Assembly (NCBI RefSeq): GCF_018129025.1
Contig: NZ_JAAEDI010000015.1
Coordinates: 1 to 64,000 of the forward strand
Direction of reading: 5' to 3'
Origin: Neoroseomonas terrae
Lineage (GTDB): Bacteria; Pseudomonadota; Alphaproteobacteria; Acetobacterales; Acetobacteraceae
DNA: 64,000 bases
A model generated the notes under the pieces. It searched no databases. It was not told the origin of the DNA and worked only from the letters and a program-made list of their open reading frames with translations. This document shows, piece by piece, positions 45,534 through 54,191 of this stretch. The position numbers and the translations under genes were made by a program. How positions within the stretch are numbered: the stretch's first letter is position 1; each line of letters opens with the position of its first letter.

Positions 45534-46346
45534 ATGTGGAATCGCCTCTCCGCCCTGCCGTGGCTGGTCGCGCTGCTCTCCCTGACGGGATTCGGCAGCA
45601 GCGGCCAAGCCCAGTCCTCGCCCGACCCCGGGGCCGCCTGTCGTGCCGCCATCGCGACCGCCGAGCGCGAGCGGGCCATTCCCGCGGGCCTGCTGCAAGC
45701 GATCGGACGGGTTGAATCAGGCCGCCGCAACCCGGCGACCGGTGCGTTCTCCCCCTGGCCCTGGACGATCAATGCCGAGGGGCGCGGCATGTTCTTCCCC
45801 AGTGCGGCGGCAGCGATTGCCGAGGCGCGGCAACTCCAGGCCCGCGGCGTGCGCCTGATCGACACCGGCTGCATGCAGGTGAACCTTCACCACCACCCAA
45901 ACGCCTTCCCAAGCCTGGAACAGGCCTTCGACCCGCTCGCGAACGCCCGTTACGCCGCGCAGTTCCTGTCCGAGCTGCACGCGGCGAGCGGGGATTGGGC
46001 GCGTGCGGCCGGCCACTATCATTCCCACACGCCGGAGCGCGCGGAACCTTATCGCGCGCGGGTGCTTGCGGCCTGGGCCGGCGAGCAGGGGCGCCCGCCG
46101 AGCGACCCGGCCGCGGAGGCCGAGCTGCTGGCGCGCTTCGCAGCGGGGGGGGCGGGGCCGCTGAGCCTGGCCAATCGGGCGGAGAGGGCTCAGGTGATCC
46201 CGTTGGCCCGTAGCTCGGCCGGGCAGGGCAGGGGGCTCGATGCCTACCGCGCGGCGCCGATCATGGCGATCGGGCGGGCAGTGCCGGCACCGCCCCCCGT
46301 GGAGGGGCCGCCGGCGCGAGTCCCGTTCTTCCGGCGGCCGACGTGA
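45534..46346 (+). CDS. Lytic transglycosylase (SLT domain), exported
   Basis: 270 residues from ATG 45534 (MWNRLSALPWLVALLSLTGFGSSGQAQ signal peptide); the upstream frame adds unconserved residues. SLT core: GLLQAIGRVESGRRNP with catalytic Glu near residue 63, then GRGMFFPSAAAAIAEARQL, GCMQVNLHHHPNAFPSLEQAFDPLANARYAAQFL and WARAAGHYHS. Cuts peptidoglycan glycan strands, leaving 1,6-anhydro-MurNAc, in the periplasm. The tail from about 200 is low-complexity and proline-rich. Close to motAB, so a flagellar or secretion-channel wall opening role is possible. Confidence 0.93.
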   Translation: MWNRLSALPWLVALLSLTGFGSSGQAQSSPDPGAACRAAIATAERERAIPAGLLQAIGRVESGRRNPATGAFSPWPWTINAEGRGMFFPSAAAAIAEARQLQARGVRLIDTGCMQVNLHHHPNAFPSLEQAFDPLANARYAAQFLSELHAASGDWARAAGHYHSHTPERAEPYRARVLAAWAGEQGRPPSDPAAEAELLARFAAGGAGPLSLANRAERAQVIPLARSSAGQGRGLDAYRAAPIMAIGRAVPAPPPVEGPPARVPFFRRPT

Positions 46347-46354
46347 CGACTGGT

Positions 46355-46368
46355 GGGGGCTGGCCCCC
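46355..46368. terminator. Possible bidirectional terminator
   Basis: GGGGG-CTGG-CCCCC hairpin in the 26-bp gap between the convergent transglycosylase and CoA-transferase genes. Short and without a T-run on the plus strand. Confidence 0.4.
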
Positions 46369-46372
46369 CTTC

Positions 46373-47506
46373 CTAGGCAGCAAACTCCGCCCGGATCTTC
46401 GCGCTGTGCTCCCCAAGTGAGGGAACCGCACCGAACGGCCGCTCGCCGTCCGACAGCCGCGCCGCGGGCAGGGCGATCAGCACCGGACCCTTCTCGGTCT
46501 GCACCGGCTTGCGCTTCAGTACCGGGTGCTCCTTGAGCCCGCCGCAATCGTTCACGAAGCCGTAGGCGGTATTCGCCTTGCGCAGCTTCGCGGCGCATTC
46601 GTCGCGGGTCAGGGTCGAGAACATCGCCTGGATATGCGCATCCACCATCGGGCGGTGGGCGACGCGGTCGTTGTTCACCGTGAAGCCGGGCTTCTGCGGC
46701 AGGTCGGGCTCATCCATGAAATGCGCGGAGAAGGACGCCCATTCGCGCTCATTCTGGATGGCGATCAGCACGTCGTGACCGTCCTTGGTCTGGAACGCGC
46801 CGTAAGGGCAGATCGACGGGTGCGCGAGGCCGATCCGAGGCGGATTCTTGCCCGTGCCTTCGTATTGCAGCAGCGGCACGGACATCCAGTCGGCCATGCC
46901 GTCGAACAGGGAGACGGCGATGCCGCGGCCCTTGCCGGTGATGCCGCGCGACAGCAGCGCCTCCAGCACCGCGGCGTAGGCGTGCATGCCGCAGCCGATG
47001 TCGCAGGCAGAGACGCCGACGCGGCCCGGGCCTTCCGCGCGGCCGGTGACGTAGGCCAGGCCCGATTCAGCCTGCACCAGCAGGTCATAGGCCTTCATGG
47101 TGGCGTAGTCGCCTTCCTCGCCATAGCCGGAGATGTCGACCGTGATCAGGCGCGGGTGCTTCGCACGCAGTTCCGCGCTGCCGAAGCCGGCGCGCTTCAT
47201 AGCGCCGGGGGCGAGGTTCTGGATGAACACGTCGGCCTTGGCGATCAGCCGTTCCAGCAGCGCCTTGTCATCGGGCTTCTTGATGTCGAGGCAGATGCTT
47301 TCCTTCCCGCGATTCAGCCAGACGAAGTAGGAGGACATGCCGTTGGCGACGGCGTCGTAGCCGCGGGCGAAGTCGCCTTCCGGTCGCTCGACCTTGATCA
47401 CCCGCGCACCGGCGTCGGCAAGGCGCGAAGCGCAGTAGGGTGCGGCCACCGCCTGGTCCATCGCGACGACGAGAAGGCCCTCGAGGGGCAAGTTCGGCTG
47501 GATCAT
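46373..47506 (-). CDS. CoA-transferase family III (CaiB/BaiF) protein
   Basis: 377 residues from ATG 47506, inside an ATGA overlap with the upstream secreted-protein gene. CaiB fold: LEGLLVVAMDQAVAAPYCASRLADAGARVIKVERPEGD at the N-terminus, FVWLNRGKESICLDIKKPDD, and YDLLVQAESGLAYVTG where the family's catalytic Asp lies. Unlike the racemase-like protein at 2.4 kb it lacks GHDI/GDFGGG, so true CoA transfer between acids is more likely. Last gene of a four-gene minus-strand unit headed by an acyl-CoA dehydrogenase; donor and acceptor unknown. Confidence 0.92.
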   Translation of the reverse strand: MIQPNLPLEGLLVVAMDQAVAAPYCASRLADAGARVIKVERPEGDFARGYDAVANGMSSYFVWLNRGKESICLDIKKPDDKALLERLIAKADVFIQNLAPGAMKRAGFGSAELRAKHPRLITVDISGYGEEGDYATMKAYDLLVQAESGLAYVTGRAEGPGRVGVSACDIGCGMHAYAAVLEALLSRGITGKGRGIAVSLFDGMADWMSVPLLQYEGTGKNPPRIGLAHPSICPYGAFQTKDGHDVLIAIQNEREWASFSAHFMDEPDLPQKPGFTVNNDRVAHRPMVDAHIQAMFSTLTRDECAAKLRKANTAYGFVNDCGGLKEHPVLKRKPVQTEKGPVLIALPAARLSDGERPFGAVPSLGEHSAKIRAEFAA

Positions 47507-47997
47507 GGACGTTCGTTCTCTTGCTCGGTCGGGCAGGGGCCTTCCCGCGCGGCGGCCAGCGGCAGCAACGCGTCGGGCCAGGGGTTGGGAAACGGATAGA
47601 CGGGGACGGTGACGCGCCGGGCCTCGCAGATGCGGCGCCCGTCGGCGCCGATGGCGATGCGCTGCGTCAGCCGCGCGCCGGAGACCGCGCCGCCGCTGAC
47701 ATAGGCGAAGCGCGGGCGGCCCTGGGCGTCGAAATAGGTCTCGGCGGTGAAGGCGCTGTCCTCGCCGCCCGAGCGCAGCGAGGCGCGGCGCAGTACGCCT
47801 TCCGCGTCGCGCCATTCGGTGACGGCCGCACCCAGCGGCGGGCAATCCGGATAGTCGCGCCGCAGCGGCGCGCGGCCGCGCGCGGCGTCGATTGCAGCGG
47901 TGCGATACGCCTCGGCGGCGGCGAGCGGCGCCGCGCAATCCTCCGCGCGGAGCGGCGTGGCGGTGAGCAGCAACATCATGCAGGCCGCGGCGCGCAT
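47503..47997 (-). CDS. Secreted hypothetical protein
   Basis: 164 residues from ATG 47997 in a TGATG overlap with the HAD gene. Signal peptide MRAAACMMLLLTATPLRAE; mature protein has four cysteines (DCAAP, DCPPL, ICEARR, PCPTE), perhaps two disulfides, and strand-like segments such as ASLRSGGEDSAFTAETYFDAQGRPRFAYVSGG. No family recognised. Its tight fit between HAD and CoA-transferase genes suggests co-expression rather than a shared function. Confidence 0.75.
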   Translation of the reverse strand: MRAAACMMLLLTATPLRAEDCAAPLAAAEAYRTAAIDAARGRAPLRRDYPDCPPLGAAVTEWRDAEGVLRRASLRSGGEDSAFTAETYFDAQGRPRFAYVSGGAVSGARLTQRIAIGADGRRICEARRVTVPVYPFPNPWPDALLPLAAAREGPCPTEQENERP

Positions 47998-48827
47998 CAG
48001 GCCCGGCGCACCCGCTCGCGCGCGGCGAGAAGGTCGAGCACGGCGAAGACCCGCTGCTCGACCTCGCTGCCCTCGCTGTAGTCGGCGGGAACGGCGCAAT
48101 GGACGCGGCCTTCCTTGATCAGCTTGCGGGTGCGTGCGGCGCGACCTTCGTCGCCGGCGGGGAAGACGGCGATGGAATGCCCGCCCTGTTCCTTCACCGT
48201 TCGGAAGCAGGGAATGTCGGTGTCGCCGTCGCCGATGAAGATGATGTTGGTGAAGGGCACGCGCCGCTGGTCCTGCGGCTGATATGCGTTTACCGCGGTG
48301 TTGTCGGCGAGATCGAGCGCATGCTTGTTGATGCGGAACAGATACTGCGTCTTCGTGGTGTAGTTCACGGCGATGGCCGGCGCGATCGCCGCACCGGACG
48401 CGTTGTAGAGGAAGCCCGAGGCGAACACCGCGCGGAAATGCCGTCGGATCGGCGTCCCATCGATCAGTTCGCGCAGGCCGGAGGAGATGACGTAGTGTTC
48501 GATCGCCAGCCCGCGTTCGGACGCTGCCGCATTCACCCGATCGAACCAGCTCTCGACGCCGGGAAACAGGGTGATGCCGGCGCCATGCGCCGCCCAGTCC
48601 TCGCGCCGCATCGGGATGTCGGCATGCGCGGCCTCTACCAGCATGCGATGCATGTAGGTGAGGATCGGGTCGCCCTGCTGCTCCTCGGCTAGCAGGTTCG
48701 ACCGTTCCCAGAAGGCCCGCACATTCAGGCCGAGCTTCGGCAGGAACACATGTTCCTGCATGTTGCCCGGTGCCAGCGTGCCATCGAAGTCGTAGGCGAT
48801 GGCCACCGGCACCGGATCTCGCGCCAC
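47997..48827 (-). CDS. HAD-superfamily hydrolase
   Basis: 276 residues from GTG 48827 (GGAG upstream), 2 bp after the dehydrogenase stop. HAD motifs: VAIAYDFDGTLAPG with nucleophile and acid Asp (motif I, about residue 13), YVISSGLRELIDGT (motif II Ser), KTQYLFRINK (motif III Lys) and IIFIGDGDTDIPCF (motif IV). A phosphatase of the phosphoserine-phosphatase-like type; substrate unknown. Context of acyl-CoA genes gives no clear clue. Confidence 0.9.
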   Translation of the reverse strand: MARDPVPVAIAYDFDGTLAPGNMQEHVFLPKLGLNVRAFWERSNLLAEEQQGDPILTYMHRMLVEAAHADIPMRREDWAAHGAGITLFPGVESWFDRVNAAASERGLAIEHYVISSGLRELIDGTPIRRHFRAVFASGFLYNASGAAIAPAIAVNYTTKTQYLFRINKHALDLADNTAVNAYQPQDQRRVPFTNIIFIGDGDTDIPCFRTVKEQGGHSIAVFPAGDEGRAARTRKLIKEGRVHCAVPADYSEGSEVEQRVFAVLDLLAARERVRRA

Positions 48828-48829
48828 GC

Positions 48830-49999
<1,170 letters not shown>

Positions 50000-50075
50000 G
50001 GGTTCTCTCCCGCTGTGCTTGGGATTAGTGCCGGGGGGTCAGGCTGGCAAGGTGATGGTGGTGCCACGCGCGTGC

Positions 50076-50098
50076 GGCCCGAGGCTGAGCCCCGGGCC
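50076..50098 (-). terminator. Hairpin terminator of the split ThDP decarboxylase operon
   Basis: On the minus strand GGCCCGGGGC/GCCTCGGGCC with loop TCA, one G-U pair, 40 bases after the stop at 50138. Nearly the same sequence as the hairpin at 24113-24140. Confidence 0.6.
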
Positions 50099-50137
50099 GA
50101 TCGTAGAACGACGATGAAATCGGTTCCGTTGGCGCGA

Positions 50138-50719
50138 TCAGGCGGCAACCCCCAGCGCGGCCTGCATCCGGCCACGGACATAGGCGCCGTCGCGGGATGG
50201 CAGAACGCGCGGCGCCTCCGCCGGGTCGATCTCGATCACCGCGACGCGCGGCCCGCTGCCGGGCTTCGTGATCGCGGTGGCGAGTGTCTCGACGCCCGCC
50301 ATGTCGGCGATGCGCGACGCCTCGGCGATCCCACAGCTCCGCGCCACGGCGGCGAGATCGACGCCGCGGCCGGTATGGCTCTGCTGCCCGCCCGTCTCGC
50401 CATACAGCCCGTTGTCGAGCACGACGACCGTCAGGTTCGCCGGCGCCTGCAACGCGATGGTCGCGAAGCCGCCGAGGCCCATGAGCTGCTCGCCATCGCC
50501 CGTGACGACGACGACCGGCTTCTCCGGCTGCGCCAGCGCCAGCCCGAGCCCCATCAGCGCCGCCCCGCCCATCGCGCCCCAGAGGTAGAAGTTGCGCGCA
50601 TCGTCACCGGCCGCCGCCACGTCATAGGTCGCGGCGCCGAGCCCCGTGACGACCATCGTCTCGCCGCGATTGGCCAGCAACCGCGCGACCACATCCCGCC
50701 TGTCGAGCATGGTTCCCAT
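50138..50719 (-). CDS. ThDP-binding decarboxylase subunit, C-terminal/PP-domain half (sulfopyruvate/phosphonopyruvate decarboxylase beta-like)
   Basis: 193 residues from ATG 50719 with GAGGGGG upstream. Only the ThDP PP domain is present: NFYLWGAMGGAALMGLGLALAQ, VVVVTGDGEQLMGLGGFATIALQAPANLTVVVLDNGLYGETGGQQSH, with GDGE and NGLYG as the Mg/diphosphate motif. The partner Pyr-domain gene ends 5 bp upstream, so together they form a two-subunit 2-oxoacid decarboxylase like ComDE. Substrate could be sulfopyruvate, phosphonopyruvate or another 3-substituted pyruvate; no sulfonate or phosphonate genes adjoin. Confidence 0.9.
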   Translation of the reverse strand: MGTMLDRRDVVARLLANRGETMVVTGLGAATYDVAAAGDDARNFYLWGAMGGAALMGLGLALAQPEKPVVVVTGDGEQLMGLGGFATIALQAPANLTVVVLDNGLYGETGGQQSHTGRGVDLAAVARSCGIAEASRIADMAGVETLATAITKPGSGPRVAVIEIDPAEAPRVLPSRDGAYVRGRMQAALGVAA

Positions 50720-50724
50720 CCCCC

Positions 50725-51261
50725 TCAGAATACCTTGGCGCCGATCAGGCGCTGGCCGAGCAGCACGGCGACCGCGCTGCCGCCCTCAAACACCATGCGC
50801 GCCGCGGCGTTCACCGTGTCCGCCACGTCCTCGACGCGGTCGGCGCGGCGCGTCTCGACGCCCATCAGCTTGAAGGCCGCCTCGGTGGTCGAACCCATCG
50901 GCACCTGCCACGGGTTGAACTCGCCCCATTCGCCCCGCATCGTGACCAGCGCGAGGAACGGGAAGCCGCAGGTCTTCACCAGCGACAGCATGTTCACGCA
51001 ATTCCCGACGCCCGAGGACTGCATGAGCATCACGCCCCGCTGCCCGCCGAGCGCGGCGCCGGACAGTACCGCGATGCCTTCCTCCTCGGTCGTCAGGGGG
51101 ATCGCGCGCATGGACGGCTCGGCATGGATGCTGCGGATCAGCCGCGCATGGCCGCCATCGGGCACATAGACGACCTGGCGCACCTGCCACTGCCGCAGGG
51201 CGGCGAAGATCGCATCGGGCCAGGCGACGGCCTCGGCCGAAACACTTCCATCCATGGACAT
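50725..51261 (-). CDS. ThDP-binding decarboxylase subunit, N-terminal/Pyr-domain half (sulfopyruvate/phosphonopyruvate decarboxylase alpha-like)
   Basis: 178 residues from ATG 51261 with GGAG upstream. Pyr domain: WQVRQVVYVPDGGHARLIR, TTEEEGIAVLSGAALGGQRGVMLMQSSGVGNCVNMLSLV with the EEEG cofactor-activating Glu (about residue 60), and FLALVTMRGEWGEFNPWQVPMGS. First gene of the two-subunit decarboxylase; divergent from a LysR regulator 99 bp away which probably controls it. Confidence 0.9.
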   Translation of the reverse strand: MSMDGSVSAEAVAWPDAIFAALRQWQVRQVVYVPDGGHARLIRSIHAEPSMRAIPLTTEEEGIAVLSGAALGGQRGVMLMQSSGVGNCVNMLSLVKTCGFPFLALVTMRGEWGEFNPWQVPMGSTTEAAFKLMGVETRRADRVEDVADTVNAAARMVFEGGSAVAVLLGQRLIGAKVF

Positions 51262-51336
51262 AACTCCAGCATCGGATGGCCGGCGTTATGCGATTGTCAC
51301 GGACTTCGCGGAATTCGAAATCAGGGATAGAAGCCA

Positions 51337-51349
51337 TCGCAGAATGCGA
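51337..51349 (+). promoter_or_regulatory. Candidate LysR operator (T-N11-A)
   Basis: Perfect inverted repeat TCGCA-GAA-TGCGA, exactly T-N11-A, ending 11 bases before the lysR ATG in the divergent gap. A further half-site TGCGA lies at 51289-51293. Expected to serve autorepression and control of the ThDP pair. Confidence 0.55.
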
Positions 51350-51360
51350 AGGGATGCGCG

Positions 51361-52281
51361 ATGGATTTGCGGCAGCTCCGCACCTTCCGGGAGATCGCCG
51401 AGGCCGGCTCGCTGAGCCGCGCCGCCGACCGGCTGCGCATCGCCCAGCCTGCGCTGTCCCGCCAGATGCGGCTGCTGGAGGCGGAAGCCGGCATGCCGCT
51501 GTTCACGCGCCACGGCCGCGGCATGTCGTTGACGGAGGCGGGGCGGGAATTGCTGGCGCGCGTGCTCGGCCCCATGCGGCAGCTGGAACATGCCGTCGCC
51601 GAGGTCCGCGCCCTGGCCGGGACCGTCGCCGGGCAGGTGGCGCTGGGCATGATGCCGACGGTCGCGGCGGTCCTGGCCGGCCCGCTGTCCCGTCGCGTTG
51701 CGCAGCGCCATCCGCAGGTCTCGCTGCGCGTGGTCGAGGGCTACACCGGCCACCTGATCGAATGGGTGCAGCGCGGTGCGACGGATGCGACGCTGCTCTA
51801 TGGTCGCACGACCGATTTCCATATGCCGGTGCGCGACCTGTTCGTGGAAGGGCTGGTGCTGGCCGGGCCGCCGGGCAGCGGGCTGTCGCCGGAAACGCCT
51901 GTGACCCTCGCCGCCGCGGCGCAGCACCCCCTGGTGCTGCCCAGCCGCCCGCACGGTCTGCGCGCCATCGTCGATGCCGCCGCCGGCCGGGCCCGGATCA
52001 CGCTGAACCTGCGGCATGAGGCGGATTCCTTCCTTGTGCTGAAGGACCTGGTGGAATGCGGGCTGGGCTTCGCCATCCTGCCGCGCTCCGCCATCCGGCG
52101 GGAGGAAGCGGAAGGCCGCATGACCGTCGCGCCGCTGGTCCGGCCCGTGATCCGCCGCCAGGTGGTGTTGGCCCTGCCACCGGACCGCCCGCCAGGCCGG
52201 GCGACGGAGGCGGTGCTCGCGCTGCTGGCCGAGGAGGTCGCCGCGCGCGCCGCGGAAGGGGATTGGCGAGTCAGCACTTGA
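51361..52281 (+). CDS. LysR-family transcriptional regulator
   Basis: 306 residues. Helix-turn-helix in residues 1-60: MDLRQLRTFREIAEAGSLSRAADRLRIAQPALSRQMRLLEAEAGMPLFTRHGRGM, then the inducer-binding domain (GQVALGMMPTVAAVLAGPL onward) with a C-terminal AILPRSAIRREEAEGRMTVAPLVRP typical of the CbbR/NAC-like branch. Divergently transcribed from the split decarboxylase, the classical LysR arrangement, with an inverted repeat next to its start. Inducer probably the decarboxylase substrate or product. Confidence 0.93.
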   Translation: MDLRQLRTFREIAEAGSLSRAADRLRIAQPALSRQMRLLEAEAGMPLFTRHGRGMSLTEAGRELLARVLGPMRQLEHAVAEVRALAGTVAGQVALGMMPTVAAVLAGPLSRRVAQRHPQVSLRVVEGYTGHLIEWVQRGATDATLLYGRTTDFHMPVRDLFVEGLVLAGPPGSGLSPETPVTLAAAAQHPLVLPSRPHGLRAIVDAAAGRARITLNLRHEADSFLVLKDLVECGLGFAILPRSAIRREEAEGRMTVAPLVRPVIRRQVVLALPPDRPPGRATEAVLALLAEEVAARAAEGDWRVST

Positions 52282-52313
52282 ATGAGGCAATGATTGGTCG
52301 GTAGATTTCTACC
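52278..52313 (+). promoter_or_regulatory. Candidate leaderless promoter overlapping an inverted repeat
   Basis: TTGAAT (52278-52283) and TAGATT (52302-52307) are 18 bases apart; transcription would then start at or next to the ATG at 52314, which has no ribosome site. An inverted repeat GGTAGA-TT-TCTACC (52300-52313) covers the -10 box and abuts the start codon. Confidence 0.35.
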
Positions 52314-52658
52314 ATGAGTAGAATTCTGGCGATGATCGCGCTGCTGTCCGGTGCTTCCGCGCCGGCCCTCGCGCAGACCGGCAGCCTGGTCGTGCCGCCG
52401 GGCAGCACCGTCGTCATCGGTCCACGCAGCCAGCCCGCGCCGCGTCCGCATCTGGCGCCCGCGCGGCCGCAGCAGCAACGCATGGTCGTTGTCTCGCCGC
52501 AGGGCGAAACGCTGTCCGGCCCCGCCGGCTGGGTCGCCGCTGGGATGGCAGCGGCGGCGCTCGCCGCCGTGCTGTTCGCCGGCGGTTCGGGCGGGGGAGG
52601 GGGCGGGAGCAGCGGCGGGTCGGCCACCGGCAGCGCGAGCGGCACCGTCGGCCGCTGA
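52314..52658 (+). CDS. Small exported Gly-rich hypothetical protein
   Basis: 114 residues. Signal peptide MSRILAMIALLSGASAPALAQ, a short proline-rich middle (GPRSQPAPRPHLAPARPQQQ), one membrane helix GWVAAGMAAAALAAVLFAGG (about 72-91) and a Gly/Ser-rich tail. No recognised family. The start is immediately preceded by an inverted repeat and lacks a ribosome site, so a leaderless mRNA is likely. Stands alone between a LysR gene and a dehydrogenase gene on the same strand. Confidence 0.7.
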   Translation: MSRILAMIALLSGASAPALAQTGSLVVPPGSTVVIGPRSQPAPRPHLAPARPQQQRMVVVSPQGETLSGPAGWVAAGMAAAALAAVLFAGGSGGGGGGSSGGSATGSASGTVGR

Positions 52659-52724
52659 CACCCCCCTTGCGCGGCGACGGGGCCGCGGCCAGGGTCGCGC
52701 CGGACCTGAATCCGGAGACCATCA

Positions 52725-53693
52725 ATGCTGCCGCCGAGCGATCAACTCACTGTCCTCTTCGCCCATGTCGCCTATCGCTTCGGTGATCGCTTCGCTCCGC
52801 GCAACACCGGCATCCGCTTCATCGAGGCGCGCTCGCGCGAGGAACTCGACGCCAACCTGCCGCATTCGGATGTGCTGGTCTGTTCCGGTATGTGGCGCAA
52901 CGACATCCCGGCGATCGCACCGAAGCTGCGTTTCATCCAGTCCTGCTCGGCGGGCACCGACCAGTATGATCGGGAGGTCCTGAAGAAGGCCGGCATCCGG
53001 CTGGCGAGCGGGCAGGGGATCAACGCCAACGCCGTGTCCGAGCATGCCATCGCGCTGATGCTTGCTCTGCTGCGCCGCATCCCGGAAGCGCGCGACAACC
53101 AGGCGAAGCGCATCTGGCGCGGCATGCAGGGCGATTTCGCGAAGCGCGAGGACGAGGCCGGCGGCAAGACCGCGGTCGTCGTCGGGCTGGGTCGCATCGG
53201 CGGGCGCATCGCGCGGCTGTGCAAGGCGCTCGGCATGAAGGTCGTGGGCGTCCGGCAGAACGTCGCCGGTGGGCCGGAAGGCGCGGATGAGGTGCATTCC
53301 TTCCGCGACCTGAAGTCGCTGCTGCCGCGCGCGGATTTCCTGATCCTGTCCTGCCCGCTGACGGATGAGACGCGCAACCTGGTGGATGCGGCGGCCCTCG
53401 CGGCGATGAAGTCGACCGCGCAGATCATCAACGTGGCCCGAGGTCGCGTCATCGACGAGCCAGCGTTGATCGCGGCGTTGCAGGCCGGGAAGATCGTCGG
53501 CGCCGCGCTCGATGTGACGGCGGATGAGCCGCTGCCGGCCGACAGCCCGCTCTGGGCGATGCCGAACGTGCTGGTCACGCCGCATACCGGTGGCGAGACG
53601 CATATGTACGAGGACAATGTGCTCGACTTCATGGTCGAGAACATCGCCCGGCTGCAGCGGGGCGAGGCGGCGCTGGTCAATCAGATCGTCTGA
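52725..53693 (+). CDS. D-isomer-specific 2-hydroxyacid dehydrogenase
   Basis: 322 residues. Rossmann motif VVVGLGRIGGRIARLCKALG, catalytic Arg in NVARGRVIDEPAL, acidic residue in LDVTADEPLPADSPLW, and His in VTPHTGGETHMYED. Substrate-domain start LTVLFAHVAYRF. NAD(P)-dependent reduction of a 2-oxoacid or oxidation of a D-2-hydroxyacid; a second such enzyme lies at 32.0 kb with limited similarity. Ends facing a DUF1330 gene, with a GC hairpin between them. Confidence 0.93.
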   Translation: MLPPSDQLTVLFAHVAYRFGDRFAPRNTGIRFIEARSREELDANLPHSDVLVCSGMWRNDIPAIAPKLRFIQSCSAGTDQYDREVLKKAGIRLASGQGINANAVSEHAIALMLALLRRIPEARDNQAKRIWRGMQGDFAKREDEAGGKTAVVVGLGRIGGRIARLCKALGMKVVGVRQNVAGGPEGADEVHSFRDLKSLLPRADFLILSCPLTDETRNLVDAAALAAMKSTAQIINVARGRVIDEPALIAALQAGKIVGAALDVTADEPLPADSPLWAMPNVLVTPHTGGETHMYEDNVLDFMVENIARLQRGEAALVNQIV

Positions 53694-53711
53694 CTGAGCG
53701 CGCCGCGAACG

Positions 53712-53731
53712 GTCCCCGCCACGGCGGGGAC
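53712..53731. terminator. Bidirectional hairpin terminator
   Basis: GTCCCCGC/GCGGGGAC, 8-9 bp stem, in the gap between the convergent dehydrogenase and DUF1330 genes; its last base touches the DUF1330 stop codon. Confidence 0.55.
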
Positions 53732-54033
53732 TACCCTTCCGCGTAGCCCTCGACGAAGGCCACGTTCGAGCGCGTGGTCTCGGACCGTAGCTTCAGCAGC
53801 GGCGCATATTCGGGACTGTCGTAGAAGGCGCGTGCGGCTTCCATCGACGGGAACTCGATCACCACGAAGCGGTCGAAGCCGAGATCGCCTTCGAGCGGAT
53901 GGACAGTTCCGGCGCGGACGTGGAAGCGCCCGCCAAATTGTTCGACGACTGCGGGGACCTTGGCGCGATAGGGCGGAAACCGCTCGGGATCGGTTACGGT
54001 GATGTTTGCGACGAGGTAGGCGGTCATAGCCAT
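53731..54033 (-). CDS. DUF1330 family protein
   Basis: 100 residues, the usual length for this ferredoxin-like dimeric family. Signature ITVTDPERFPPYRAKVPAVVEQFGGRFHVRAG and FVVIEFPSMEAARAFYDSPEYAPLLKLR. ATG 54033 or the ATG two codons later may be used. Function of DUF1330 is unknown; some relatives are small monooxygenase-like folds without cofactor. Isolated on the minus strand. Confidence 0.9.
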   Translation of the reverse strand: MAMTAYLVANITVTDPERFPPYRAKVPAVVEQFGGRFHVRAGTVHPLEGDLGFDRFVVIEFPSMEAARAFYDSPEYAPLLKLRSETTRSNVAFVEGYAEG

Positions 54034-54191
54034 GCCCTCCGTGGATCCGTGACCCGGCGCGTCGCATTACCACAACCCCCCGCCGGCGGAGATAAATTGT
54101 TCCGGCTTCGACAGGAGGGGCTTTGCGCTTCGGCGCAAGCCGGCTTACGGGTGCGGGATCGAACGATCCTGCCGGATGCATGGAGTAGACA

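Noticed and set aside
42348-46346. Flagellar gene cluster
   Set aside because: Only motA, motB and a generic transglycosylase are present; no rod, hook, filament or export genes.
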